A stretch of DNA of 64,000 nt from Bradyrhizobium sp. CCBAU 51627. Lineage in GTDB: Bacteria > Pseudomonadota > Alphaproteobacteria > Rhizobiales > Xanthobacteraceae. The stretch spans positions 1-64,000 of the forward strand of contig NZ_LBJG01000004.1 of the NCBI RefSeq assembly GCF_028128765.1, read 5' to 3'. Of the stretch, positions 29,470 to 38,837 are shown piece by piece. Positions within the stretch are counted from its first letter, which is position 1; each line of letters starts with the position of its first letter. Both the position numbers and the translations under genes were made by a program. Under the pieces are notes generated by a model. It was not told the DNA's origin, searched no databases, and saw nothing but the letters and a program-made list of their open reading frames with translations.

Positions 29470-30899
29470 TGTGGCTGCTCCAATCGCGCGCGCGGCTGAT
29501 TGTTCCGCAGCGCGTTCGACGGAAGCTTTCTCCCTACGTTTATGCACTGCATGGCGTTATGAGGTGGCCAGGCAGAAGCTTGCGCCGGCTCGCTACTTGG
29601 ATGGGGACGGCCCTATCGAGGATAGCAGTGAGGATCGCTGTCGTCCTGGGGCCGAAACTTGCGTCACGGCGGCTGCGACGCGGGGAAGTTCGCACATTGT
29701 GGGGAACAACCCCGATTCTGACGCTTCCGCTGAAAGCGAGGGCGGACCGGGTGCTCGGCTTTTGCTCGAGCTCTCTTGTCTATGGCACTTACGTGATAAC
29801 CTCCGCATTCGATATCAATCTTGAACGGCCGTTTACGAGAGCTCTGCGGTGGGGGCAAAGCGCCTCATACCAGCGCTTGGTTCTTGCCTGGGCCTTGCTG
29901 CGATTTGACGTCTTTCACTTTTTTGCCGACCGCGGTCTGCTCGACTCCGGCGTCCGGTTCCAGATCAGCTTCGAAGAACTAAGGGCGTTGCGCGACGCAG
30001 GAAAGCGCATCTACATCTACACGTATGGTGCAGACGTTCGGACCCGCAACGCCACCCTAGCGCTCGGCAGATGGAATTTCTGCATTGATTGCAGCGAGGC
30101 GTCGAAATATTGCGTTTGTGATGACGCCAAGATGCAAGAATTCGTTTCGGAGCTGAGAAAGTACGCGACGGCTTTGGTGTCGCTTGGCGACATGCTTGCC
30201 TACCTCCCGGGCGCAAAGCACGTCAATTACTGGCCTCTGGCGGTAGAGCAGATCAAACCAGCCGAATCCGTTTCGGACGTGGGGCCGCTGCGAATCGCGC
30301 ACGCGCCAAACCACACCCATTTCAAGGGATCGAAATATCTTGAAGAGGCTGTCGAGAGACTGCGGGCTCAGGGGCACCAGATTGAATATCGAAAAATCCA
30401 GGGGGTTCCCAACACCGAAGTGATGGCGCTATTTGCAGCGAGCGACATCGTTGCCGATCAATTTATCGGCGGTGCCTATGGCTATACTGCACTCGAAGCA
30501 ATGGCACTCGGCAAGCCCGTGCTGAGCTTCGTCAGAAGTGCGGACCTCGTCGAGGCTCCTGAAGAATGCCCGATAATCAATACAACTCCGGACCAGCTCG
30601 ATGAGGTCCTGCGCTGGACCATCTGCAATCGAGATCGCCTTCGCGCGATCGGCGAGCAGGGTAGGCGGTATGTCGAGCGATGGCACTCAATTTCGGCAGT
30701 CGCGGCGCGACTTGGCCGGCTCTATTGTGAGACCGCGGATTTCCCTCGTCCCGTCGTCGATCGCATCCGGCGAGCGCAAGAGCAAGAGGCGGCCCGGCGG
30801 AGCTCCATTTCGCAGGTCAACGATTGGCAACATCCATTCCGGGTCGGCGGGGAGCTTCTCCCGTACAAGTCCGGTCGCGTGCCGGCTGGCAGTTCATGA
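29466..30899 (+). CDS. Glycosyltransferase, group A (GT-B-like with Cys4 motif)
   Basis: I place the start at ATG 29466, which gives an ATGA overlap with the GT4 stop and 477 residues; the frame is open further upstream to 29397. Core features match the paralogs at 2969 and 24320: RTLWGTTPILTLPL, RLVLAWALLRFDVFHFFADRG, IYTYGADVRTRNATLALG, the cysteine motif FCIDCSEASKYCVC, RIAHAPNHTHFKGSKYL and DQFIGGAYGYTALEAMALGKPV. It looks closer to the 2969 copy than to 24320 in the TPILTLPL and QGVPNTEV blocks. It is coupled to the group B gene downstream. Confidence 0.74.
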   Translation: MMWLLQSRARLIVPQRVRRKLSPYVYALHGVMRWPGRSLRRLATWMGTALSRIAVRIAVVLGPKLASRRLRRGEVRTLWGTTPILTLPLKARADRVLGFCSSSLVYGTYVITSAFDINLERPFTRALRWGQSASYQRLVLAWALLRFDVFHFFADRGLLDSGVRFQISFEELRALRDAGKRIYIYTYGADVRTRNATLALGRWNFCIDCSEASKYCVCDDAKMQEFVSELRKYATALVSLGDMLAYLPGAKHVNYWPLAVEQIKPAESVSDVGPLRIAHAPNHTHFKGSKYLEEAVERLRAQGHQIEYRKIQGVPNTEVMALFAASDIVADQFIGGAYGYTALEAMALGKPVLSFVRSADLVEAPEECPIINTTPDQLDEVLRWTICNRDRLRAIGEQGRRYVERWHSISAVAARLGRLYCETADFPRPVVDRIRRAQEQEAARRSSISQVNDWQHPFRVGGELLPYKSGRVPAGSS

Positions 30900-32491
30900 C
30901 CAGGTTGCAGGAAAAGGGGCCGACGGCCATGGGGACCGCGATCGACGGGATCTCCTCCGCACCACAGGATGACGGTTTTGATTGGTACAGCTCGTTCAGG
31001 GGGCGGCACGGCCGGCCCTTGCGCGTGCTGCACGTGGGCAATATCGCGAATAACGCATTCAACAATGCCCGGATCCAACGCCAGCACGGGATTGATGCTT
31101 ACGTCCTGGCTTATGAGAACTATCACATCATGGCCTGTCCCGAGTGGGAGGAGGCGAACTTCGACGGTGATCTTGGCGATCCCTTTTTTCCGAATTGGTC
31201 AAGCCTGGATCTCAAAGGTTATTTGCGTCCTGGCTGGTTTGCTTCTGGTCCGCTCGAGCTTTGCTGTGCAATGATCGAGGCGGAGGTCACGGGACAAGAA
31301 GTGCTGGCGGAGCAACTGCGTCATTCCCTTGACCGTGCGCGTCGGAGAGTGTCTTCGCAAACGGCGTACGCGCGCGCGGTACGCTACGGCCAGAGAGCAA
31401 AACGTTTTGCTCGACGTTCCGCGCTTGGGGCATTGCGGGCCTTTTCGGGCGGGGACCAGAAGGTAGAGCTGGCGCGGCTCGCGGTGATTTCGGAACAAGC
31501 CCCCGTCCAGCTATCGCCGCTGCGCGAAAGCGATCTTGCCAGCTATCGAGCTCGGTTGGCGCCTCTGATCCGGTTGTTCGACCATTTCGATGTTATCCAG
31601 GCATATTCGACTGACGGCGCTTGGCCGTTGCTGGCCCATCATCCCTATCTCGCGTATGAGCATGGAACCCTCAGGGCGATCCCGTTCCAGGATGACAGCC
31701 TCGGACGCTTGGCGAGGACGGTGTTTCTCGGAGCCCAACACGTCCTGGTCACCAACATCGATTGTCTGTCGGCCGCGAGGCGGCTCGGAATCCCAAGCAG
31801 CCGCATTACACCTCTTCCGCACGCATTCGACGACAAGAAGCTCGTGGAGTTCAAGAAGGCAAACCCGGCAATTCGTCCTCCCGACGACCGCATCTTGTTC
31901 TTTCATCCAGCCAGGCATGACTGGCTGGACGCTGACCCCAGCCTGGTGAAGGGCAATGACAGGCTGATCCGGGCCTTCGCTACCGTCGCCCGCGAAGACA
32001 GCCGATTGCGACTGGCGATGATCGCGTGGGGCCGCGATCTCCAGGCATCTCGCGAACTGGTGCGCAGCCTGGGTCTGGAAGGCAGGGTGCAGTGGATGGA
32101 CCCGATGCGTAAACCCCAACTTTGGCAAGCGTACCTGTCGAGTCACGCCGTGTTGGATCAGTTCGTTCTTCCATCCTTCGGGGGCATAACCTTCGAAGCC
32201 TTGGCGCTCGGAAGACCTGTGATCACCCATATAGATTCCGGTTCTGCCGCGGAGTTCTTTTCCCAGTCACCTCCGGTCCTGCAGGCTTCCAGCGACAACG
32301 AAATCGCCGTGGCGCTCCGCAGAATCGCATCGGATCCCGGCGACATGCAACAGCTCGGGGAGGCTGGCGCCACGTGGATCCAGCGCCTTCACTCCGCGAA
32401 ACGGATTGTCGAACTGCAACTACGTGCCTACCGGCAGTACCTCGCAGGTTCGCAGCCCATTGAGCCTTCGACGTCGAGGGAAGAGCTATAA
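30896..32491 (+). CDS. Glycosyltransferase, group B
   Basis: ATG 30896 overlaps the previous stop (ATGA) and gives 531 residues; the upstream extension to 30824 is inside the preceding gene and is rejected. It has RPLRVLHVGNIANNAFNNARIQR, NYHIMACPEWEE, YEHGTLRAIPFQ, FFHPARHDW...LVKGNDRLIRA and DQFVLPSFGGITFEALALGRPV. It lacks the repeat insertion of the 25816 paralog. No cysteine cluster is present, unlike groups A and C. Its place between group A and group C genes mirrors a cassette order A-B-C. Confidence 0.74.
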   Translation: MTRLQEKGPTAMGTAIDGISSAPQDDGFDWYSSFRGRHGRPLRVLHVGNIANNAFNNARIQRQHGIDAYVLAYENYHIMACPEWEEANFDGDLGDPFFPNWSSLDLKGYLRPGWFASGPLELCCAMIEAEVTGQEVLAEQLRHSLDRARRRVSSQTAYARAVRYGQRAKRFARRSALGALRAFSGGDQKVELARLAVISEQAPVQLSPLRESDLASYRARLAPLIRLFDHFDVIQAYSTDGAWPLLAHHPYLAYEHGTLRAIPFQDDSLGRLARTVFLGAQHVLVTNIDCLSAARRLGIPSSRITPLPHAFDDKKLVEFKKANPAIRPPDDRILFFHPARHDWLDADPSLVKGNDRLIRAFATVAREDSRLRLAMIAWGRDLQASRELVRSLGLEGRVQWMDPMRKPQLWQAYLSSHAVLDQFVLPSFGGITFEALALGRPVITHIDSGSAAEFFSQSPPVLQASSDNEIAVALRRIASDPGDMQQLGEAGATWIQRLHSAKRIVELQLRAYRQYLAGSQPIEPSTSREEL

Positions 32492-32542
32492 ACTCGCAAT
32501 TTGCCCTGCTGGCAATTGCGCGCAGATTGCTCGTCGGAATTC

Positions 32543-33679
32543 ATGAGAGTCCTTCACGGCCCCTTCAACATCGGCAATCAACCCTGGTCGCTCTCGCGGG
32601 CCGAGCGGCGTCGGGGCAGCGCCAGCGATCTTGTGGTACGAAGCGGAACCTGGCTTCGCTATCCCGCGGACCGAATTCTGAGCGACGACGCCGACAGCAG
32701 CTTCAAGAAATCGATGCGCAGCGCGATGTTCGGATTGTGGAGCCTCTTGCGATACGACGTGCTGCATTACTACTTCGGCGCAACGTTCCTCTATCCCGGA
32801 TATTCGCTTTCGGATGAGGGCTACCGTGCGCGCTTGTTTAGACGCTTGCTCACGACCGACCTCAGGTTCGCCAAGCTGCTACGCAAGAAGATCTTCATGA
32901 CATTGCAAGGCTGCGACGTCAGGATGGCGGCGAACGGCAATCTGCGCAATCAATGGACGATGTGCGCCAGCGGCCGTTGTTCGGCCTATGAGACCTGCGT
33001 CAACATTCTTGATGCCCGCCGAGGCTATCTCGTAGAGCATATCCTGCCGCTGTTCGATCGTGTGTTTTATCTAAATCCCGAGCTGGGACATTTCGTGCGC
33101 GACGGGCAGTTTCTACCCTACGCCAATGTCGAGATAGCCGCCTTTGCGCCGGATTATCCTTCATCGCAGGGCAGGCCCAGGATAGTTCATGCGCCAAGTG
33201 ATGCGAGCATCAAGGGCACCAGCATGATTCTGGATGCGCTGGAGCGTTTGAAATCGCGGTTCGATTTTGAGCTGATCCTTGTCGAGAAGAAGACGCACGA
33301 AGAGGCGATGGCCATCTATCGTTCGGCAGATCTCGCCATTGACCAGGTGCTTGCAGGCTGGTACGGCGGCTTCGCGGTTGAGATGATGGCTATGGGAAAG
33401 CCGGTGGCCTGCTACATCCGGGAAGACGATTTGAAATTCGTTCCTAAGGCCATGCGGGATGACCTTGCGATCTTGAATCTCGATCCTGGTCGGCTCGAGG
33501 ATAATCTTGCGAGAATTCTCGAGCAGCGGAGCGAGTGGACGGAATTCGGAAAGCGCGCGCGGCGCTACGTGGAGCGTTGGCACGATCCTGATAAAATTGC
33601 AGCCGCTATGATCGCGGCGTACCGCCGCCCGGACAGCGCATTTGTGCTGACGGCGGACGCCCTCGAACCGGGTAATTGA
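32543..33679 (+). CDS. Glycosyltransferase, group C (GT-B-like with Cys cluster)
   Basis: The start at ATG 32543 (378 residues) aligns with the paralog at 1854 (MRVLHGPFNIGNQPW / MKILHGPVNVGNQPW); a TTG at 32501 is less likely. It has the four-Cys pattern C-X16-C-X4-C-X5-C beginning GCDVR, RIVHAPSDASIKGT, VEKKTHEEAM and DQVLAGWYGGFAVEMMAMGKPVACYIRE. Similarity with the 1854 copy extends over the full length, so the two may use the same donor. Amidotransferase 3 follows directly. Confidence 0.75.
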   Translation: MRVLHGPFNIGNQPWSLSRAERRRGSASDLVVRSGTWLRYPADRILSDDADSSFKKSMRSAMFGLWSLLRYDVLHYYFGATFLYPGYSLSDEGYRARLFRRLLTTDLRFAKLLRKKIFMTLQGCDVRMAANGNLRNQWTMCASGRCSAYETCVNILDARRGYLVEHILPLFDRVFYLNPELGHFVRDGQFLPYANVEIAAFAPDYPSSQGRPRIVHAPSDASIKGTSMILDALERLKSRFDFELILVEKKTHEEAMAIYRSADLAIDQVLAGWYGGFAVEMMAMGKPVACYIREDDLKFVPKAMRDDLAILNLDPGRLEDNLARILEQRSEWTEFGKRARRYVERWHDPDKIAAAMIAAYRRPDSAFVLTADALEPGN

Positions 33680-33680
33680 T

Positions 33681-35543
33681 ATGTGCGGCATCGCCGGCAT
33701 TTTGCATTTCGGCTCGTGCGTCGACGCGGACAGTCGCATACAGCGCATGACCGCGAGCATCGTGCACCGCGGTCCCGACGACTGCGGCTACCATTTGTCT
33801 TCGGACGTGGCGCTGGGCTTTCGTCGGCTCGCAATCGTTGATATTGCCACCGGTAATCAGCCGATGCCGAACGAGGACGGGCGGGTCTGGGTGGTCTTTA
33901 ACGGTGAGATCTACAATCATCGTGAATTGAGACGGGAACTGCAGGCCGCCGGACATGTCTTCAAGACCGACCACTCCGACACCGAAGTGCTGGTTCACGG
34001 CTGGGAGCAATGGCAAGAAAGTTTGTTCGGGCGGCTCAATGGCATGTTCGCGTGTGCCATTTGGGACGAGAGCCAGCGTGAACTGGTGATTGCCCGCGAT
34101 CGATACGGAATCAAGCCCGTCTATCTCGCCAATCTGCCGAGCCAAGGCATCCTCTTCGGATCGGAGGTACGGGCACTGCTTGCGAGCGGATTGATCCGCA
34201 ACGAGGTTGAGCCCTCGGCAACGCTTGAATACTTCACGCTGATGAATAACTGGGAAGGACGCACGCCTTTCCGCGGTGTTCGTCTCCTCAAGCCCGGAAC
34301 GTTCGAACGGTTCACGGTCGGACGGCGCTCCGGTGGTACCTACTGGTCCCCCGTCTACAAACGAACGCGTTCGCCAAGCCTCGCGCAGGCATCAACCGAA
34401 TTCGCGGATATTCTGCAGAGCGCGCTCAGGCGGCAACTGGCCGCCGACGTGCCTGTCATGGCGTATCTGTCCGGCGGCATCGATAGCTCGGCCGTCACGT
34501 CGGGCGCTCATAAGATCGATCCGATCGTCCGCGCTTACTCCTGCATTTTTGATCTTGAGAACGTAGGAGAAGACAGCTTTGTTGACGAACGCGAATTCTC
34601 GCGCGCGATAGCAGAGAAGCTGAATATCGAGCGTACCGAATTCGTCGTCCCGCAGAATGCATTGGCCACCACCCTGGACGCTACCATTGCAGCGCTCGAA
34701 TATCCCCGCATGGGGATGGCGTATGTCAATTATCTGATCGCACAGCGGGTCGCCCAAGATGCCAAGGTTGTCCTTTCGGGGACTGGTGGTGACGAAGTGA
34801 CCGGCGGATATGTCGGCAGATACGCGATCGTGCCGAGGCGCCCGCCGCCGTCGATAGCGCATCGCATTCTCCAATGTGTGAGATCAGCGCTGGGACGAGG
34901 CCAATCGCCAAAAGATGGTTTGGCACTCTATCGGTCGTCCCTGAATGTTCCGATCGTAGCTGCTCGGATCAAGGAGGCCTTCACGCCCGAGTTCTTGCGG
35001 GCGGCAGATGGCTTTGATCCGCTCACTGCAATCGGGCGAGCCATAGAGGGCGCTCCGTCGAAAGATCCCTGGGACGTCGTCATGCATGTCGATTTGACGA
35101 CCTACCTTCCGGGTCTATTGTCCCTGGAAGACAAGTTGTCCATGGCGCACTCTCTCGAGGCGAGAGTTCCGCTCCTTGACAATGAGCTTGTCGATTACCT
35201 GTTCGACGTCGATTGGAAGCTGTTGTCGGACGGCATCACGGGCAAGATCTTGTTTCGTGAGGCCGTCCGGCCCCTCGTTCCCGATATGATCTATCGGAAG
35301 CCGAAGATGGGATTTGGTCCTCCGGACGCTTCTTGGTACAGGGGAGCTCTTCGTTCCTGGATCGAGGACCAACTGTCCGAATCTCGAATTGAGCGGCGAG
35401 GCATACTCCAGTACGGCTACGTGCGGGGGATATTGAACGAGCATTTCGAGGGGAAGGCGAACCATGTTGCCCTGATCTGGTGCCTTCTCAGCTTCGAGTC
35501 GTGGTGCAAGCAATACAACGCCTATGGTGGCGCGCTCCACTAA
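33681..35543 (+). CDS. asnB: Asparagine-synthase-like glutamine amidotransferase 3
   Basis: The 620-residue protein starts MCGIAGIL with the Cys2 nucleophile, one base after the preceding stop. The glutaminase domain has HRGPDDCGYH, FNGEIYNHRELRRELQ and HSDTEVLVHGW. The synthetase domain has YLSGGIDSSAV at about residue 264, GTGGDEVTGGY, LEDKLSMAHSLEARVPLLDN and RKPKMGFGPPDASWYRG. It differs clearly from the copies at 4889 and 11966, so each may act on a different sugar acid. It follows the group C glycosyltransferase as part of one transcript. Confidence 0.85.
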   Translation: MCGIAGILHFGSCVDADSRIQRMTASIVHRGPDDCGYHLSSDVALGFRRLAIVDIATGNQPMPNEDGRVWVVFNGEIYNHRELRRELQAAGHVFKTDHSDTEVLVHGWEQWQESLFGRLNGMFACAIWDESQRELVIARDRYGIKPVYLANLPSQGILFGSEVRALLASGLIRNEVEPSATLEYFTLMNNWEGRTPFRGVRLLKPGTFERFTVGRRSGGTYWSPVYKRTRSPSLAQASTEFADILQSALRRQLAADVPVMAYLSGGIDSSAVTSGAHKIDPIVRAYSCIFDLENVGEDSFVDEREFSRAIAEKLNIERTEFVVPQNALATTLDATIAALEYPRMGMAYVNYLIAQRVAQDAKVVLSGTGGDEVTGGYVGRYAIVPRRPPPSIAHRILQCVRSALGRGQSPKDGLALYRSSLNVPIVAARIKEAFTPEFLRAADGFDPLTAIGRAIEGAPSKDPWDVVMHVDLTTYLPGLLSLEDKLSMAHSLEARVPLLDNELVDYLFDVDWKLLSDGITGKILFREAVRPLVPDMIYRKPKMGFGPPDASWYRGALRSWIEDQLSESRIERRGILQYGYVRGILNEHFEGKANHVALIWCLLSFESWCKQYNAYGGALH

Positions 35544-35567
35544 TTGCAATTTCGGGAAATTCTACTC

Positions 35568-36692
35568 ATGCGAACGGTTAGCCAGCACCTTCTCCGTCCG
35601 AGCGGAAAAGAGCTTCAGTTGGAAGTCTTCACCGAGCAGGAAGGCCATGTGATCGAAGGCATCCTTCGGACGCCTGATCGCTCCCTGTGGTATCCGATCT
35701 TCCAGGGCGTGCCGTGTTTCCTGAGCGGACCTATGCAGCCCGATCTGACGGAGTTTTGCGCGCGCCACGGCTTGCAGAAGCCAGCGGCGCCGCCAAGCCG
35801 GCCCGAAGCACGCGAGCAAGCCAAAACCAACCAGACTTTCTCGGACAAATGGCGCCGTTTCAAGCAGTACGGGCTGCAACCGGAGCACAAGGAGTTCCTG
35901 TTCGGCTGGTACTGCAAGAAGTTGGGCGTGCCGGATTTGGCCGCGCTCAAGGAATTCTATGGTAGCAAAAGGCGCGTCCTGGAAGTCGGACCTGGCTCTG
36001 GCTTCAACACCAGGTTCATCGCGGAGAATTGCCCTGGGGAGGTGTTCGCCCTTGACGTATCGGATGCAGCGCTGACGACGTTTGAGAACACACGGGACTT
36101 GAACAATTGTTCTGTCGTGCAAGCCGATCTCATGGAGGCCCCGTTCGAGGACAACACGTTCGACTTCATCATTGCCGATGGCGTGCTGCATCACACCCCG
36201 AACACCAGATCGGCCGTTGAGGCCCTTTACCGGAAGGTGCGGCCGGGCGGGCAGTTCTTTTTCTACGTTTATCGGAAGATGGGCGCCGTGCGCGTGTTCA
36301 GCGATGACTACGTGCGCCAAAACTTCATGCCGCTCTCGCCCGAGGAGTGCTACGCGGCGTGTGAGGGGATCACGGATCTCGGCCGGGAATTGTCTCGACT
36401 TAACGCAACGATCACCCTCGAGAAGCCGATTCCGGTGCTCGGAATTCCCGCTGGAACGCACAACGTTCAGCGATTGTTTTACTACAATTTCCTGAAGTGC
36501 TTCTGGAACGAAGCCTTCGACTACGAAACGAACAACATGGTCAATTTCGATTGGTACCATCCGCACAATGCTTGGCAGCACACGAACGATGAGGTCGAGG
36601 GTTGGTTGAAAGAGCTAGGAGTGAAGACGTATGCCTTCAACGATGCGAACCCAAACGGCATCTCCGTTCTGCTGACCAAGCCAGCGGCCTGA
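35568..36692 (+). CDS. SAM-dependent methyltransferase with short N-terminal Trm112-like domain
   Basis: ATG 35568 gives 374 residues; a TTG at 35544 is possible. Residues 1-60 (LLRPSGKELQLEVF...IEGILRTPD...YPIFQGVPCFL) resemble the Trm112-like leader found in many glycan methyltransferases, without its zinc cysteines. The class I fold follows: VLEVGPGSGFNTRFIAENC, FALDVSDAAL, FDFIIADGVLHH and KVRPGGQFFFYVY. It likely methylates a sugar or a related small molecule for the surface glycan; the target is unknown. Confidence 0.78.
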   Translation: MRTVSQHLLRPSGKELQLEVFTEQEGHVIEGILRTPDRSLWYPIFQGVPCFLSGPMQPDLTEFCARHGLQKPAAPPSRPEAREQAKTNQTFSDKWRRFKQYGLQPEHKEFLFGWYCKKLGVPDLAALKEFYGSKRRVLEVGPGSGFNTRFIAENCPGEVFALDVSDAALTTFENTRDLNNCSVVQADLMEAPFEDNTFDFIIADGVLHHTPNTRSAVEALYRKVRPGGQFFFYVYRKMGAVRVFSDDYVRQNFMPLSPEECYAACEGITDLGRELSRLNATITLEKPIPVLGIPAGTHNVQRLFYYNFLKCFWNEAFDYETNNMVNFDWYHPHNAWQHTNDEVEGWLKELGVKTYAFNDANPNGISVLLTKPAA

Positions 36693-36699
36693 TACGAGC

Positions 36700-37584
36700 A
36701 TGCGGATCTTGTTGACCGGCAGCACCGGCTTTGTCGGCTCCGCCCTCGGCGCGCGGTTGGTGGCCGAAGGTCATGAGCTGTTCTGCGTATGCCGGCCGGG
36801 AACGTCGGTTGGCTTCGGCACGAAGATCGCCTGGGACGGCACGAAGGCGATCGAGCCTGACACGTTTCCAAAAACCGTCGACGCGGTGATCCACGCGGCG
36901 CAGTCGCGCAACTACCGTCAGTTCCCCGCGGATTGTCGAGAGATGTTTCTTGTCAACGTCGGAATGACGATGCTGTTGCTGGAATGGGCGGCTCGAGCTT
37001 CCGTCAAGCAATTCTGCCTGCTGTCCTCCGGTGCGGTATATGAACCGTTCGCGGCTGCATTGCGGGAGGATGCCGCACTGGCTCCGAGCGGTTTCCTCGG
37101 TGCAAGCAAGCTCGCGCCTGAAATTCTCGCGAAGCCGTTCTCCAGCTTGTTCGCCACGACTGTCCTGCGGTTGTTCTTTCCTTACGGTCCCGGACAACGC
37201 GATCGGCTCATACCGGATTTGATCCGCCGTGTTCGATGCGGCAAGGCCGTTCGGCTCGCGGGAAACGAAGACGGCATTCGCCTCGCGCCCACGTTCATCG
37301 ACGATATCGTAGACGTTATTCTTGCGAGTGTCGCTTCGTCTTGGACAGAAACACTGAATGTAGCCACGCCGGAGACCCTCTCGATTCGACAGATTGCCGA
37401 TGCCATCGGCCAGCATTTGCAGGTCGAACCGAAGTTTGAGATCGTAGATGTTCCAGCAGCGGATATCGTTCCCGACCTGAGCCGTCTCGCTTCGCGATAC
37501 GAATTGAAGAGGTTTACCTCCTTTGAGGAAGGTTTGCGGAAGATATTGGCTTCGGAAGAAACGCATTCTGCCGGACTGTCGTGA
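36700..37584 (+). CDS. SDR-family epimerase-like protein lacking the catalytic tyrosine
   Basis: The 294-residue protein has the N-terminal nucleotide motif LLTGSTGFVGSALGARL, DAVIHAAQS, LLSSGAVYEP and a C-terminal DDIVDVIL as in extended SDR enzymes. The usual Tyr-X3-Lys is Leu133-X3-Lys137 (FLGASK, codon ctc), so the proton-transfer Tyr is missing. It may bind a nucleotide sugar without normal epimerase chemistry, or use another residue. It is co-oriented with the 2-epimerase gene 21 bases downstream. Confidence 0.75.
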   Translation: MRILLTGSTGFVGSALGARLVAEGHELFCVCRPGTSVGFGTKIAWDGTKAIEPDTFPKTVDAVIHAAQSRNYRQFPADCREMFLVNVGMTMLLLEWAARASVKQFCLLSSGAVYEPFAAALREDAALAPSGFLGASKLAPEILAKPFSSLFATTVLRLFFPYGPGQRDRLIPDLIRRVRCGKAVRLAGNEDGIRLAPTFIDDIVDVILASVASSWTETLNVATPETLSIRQIADAIGQHLQVEPKFEIVDVPAADIVPDLSRLASRYELKRFTSFEEGLRKILASEETHSAGLS

Positions 37585-37605
37585 CAAACCGTTTGAGCCG
37601 AGCCC

Positions 37606-38658
37606 ATGGCCCTTAAAGTCCTCACCATCGTCGGCGCGCGGCCGCAGTTCATCAAGGCGGCGACGGTCAGCCGCGCCATCCGGGAGACGAGCGGGCTGTC
37701 CGAAATCATGGTTCATACCGGGCAGCATTTCGACGCCGACATGTCTGACGTATTCTTCGAGGAGTTGGGGATTCCGAAGCCGCAGTACCACCTCGATATC
37801 AACGGCGGCGGCCATGGCGAAATGACCGGGCGGATGCTGATGGCGATCGAGCCGATCCTTCAGTCGGAGAAGCCCGACTGGGTTGTCGTCTACGGCGACA
37901 CCAATTCGACCTTGGCCGGATCATTGGCGGCGGCCAAGTTGCACATTCCCGTCGCTCACGTCGAGGCGGGCCTGCGCTCGTTCAACCGTCGCATGCCGGA
38001 AGAAATCAACCGGCTTGTTACGGACCATCTGTCGATACTGCACCTCTGTCCCACGACTACCGCGGTTGCGAATCTTGCAGCCGAGGGGGTCACCAAGGGC
38101 GTACATCACATCGGAGATGTGATGTACGATGCGACCTTGTTCGCGATCGGCAAGGCCGAACGGAGTTCAACGATCCTCTCGAAGCTGGGTCTCAAACCCG
38201 ACGCGTATGCACTCGCGACGGTCCATCGTGCAGAGAATACCGACGATCCACGGCAGTTGCGTGCGGTTGTAGAGTTTCTCCGGGAAAAATCGCGCAGGCT
38301 GCCGGTGGTGATACCGCTCCACCCTCGAACGCGTTTGGCGGCAACCCGAATGGGAGTGGATCTGAATGGCCTTCAAGTCATCAGGCCTCTCGGCTACGTC
38401 GACATGGCAAAGCTGCTGCATCACGCCGTGGAGCTGTATACCGATTCCGGAGGACTTCAGAAGGAGGCCTATTTCCACCGCGTGCCCTGCGTCACGCTGC
38501 GGGACGAAACCGAGTGGACGGAGACGGTCGAGCATGGCTGGAACCGGCTCTGGCGAGGGGCGGATTTTCTGGATCGGAAGGACATTGATGAATACGGGCA
38601 GGGCCGGGCGGCTTTCAAGGTGGTCGATTTGCTTCGAGGCGCAGCAGTGGCCCGCTAG
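37606..38658 (+). CDS. wbpI: Non-hydrolysing UDP-sugar 2-epimerase (WbpI/WecB-like)
   Basis: The 350-residue protein starts MALKVLTIVGARPQFIKAATV and has VYGDTNSTLAG, HVEAGLRSFNRRMPEEINR, DHLSILHLCPTT, ATVHRAENTDD and YTDSGGLQKEA, the full set of WecB-family signatures. Because the locus makes a diacetamido-uronate, the WbpI role (UDP-GlcNAc3NAcA to the manno form) fits best; WecB activity on UDP-GlcNAc cannot be excluded from sequence alone. The dehydrogenase gene follows after 179 bp. Confidence 0.85.
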   Translation: MALKVLTIVGARPQFIKAATVSRAIRETSGLSEIMVHTGQHFDADMSDVFFEELGIPKPQYHLDINGGGHGEMTGRMLMAIEPILQSEKPDWVVVYGDTNSTLAGSLAAAKLHIPVAHVEAGLRSFNRRMPEEINRLVTDHLSILHLCPTTTAVANLAAEGVTKGVHHIGDVMYDATLFAIGKAERSSTILSKLGLKPDAYALATVHRAENTDDPRQLRAVVEFLREKSRRLPVVIPLHPRTRLAATRMGVDLNGLQVIRPLGYVDMAKLLHHAVELYTDSGGLQKEAYFHRVPCVTLRDETEWTETVEHGWNRLWRGADFLDRKDIDEYGQGRAAFKVVDLLRGAAVAR

Positions 38659-38837
38659 CGTCGAGGCGGGACGGTGGCCTCTTAGGGCCGCGCCAGCCGT
38701 CTGGGCGCTTGTGGATCCGACCCAACGGGTTTATGCAGCGGCCGCATCGTTGTCGCACGGCGCGTGAAATCAAGTCAGAATCTAACGAGTGATTTCCCCA
38801 TCGTGGATCTCATTCTTGGTGAACCAGGGGCTCCGAG

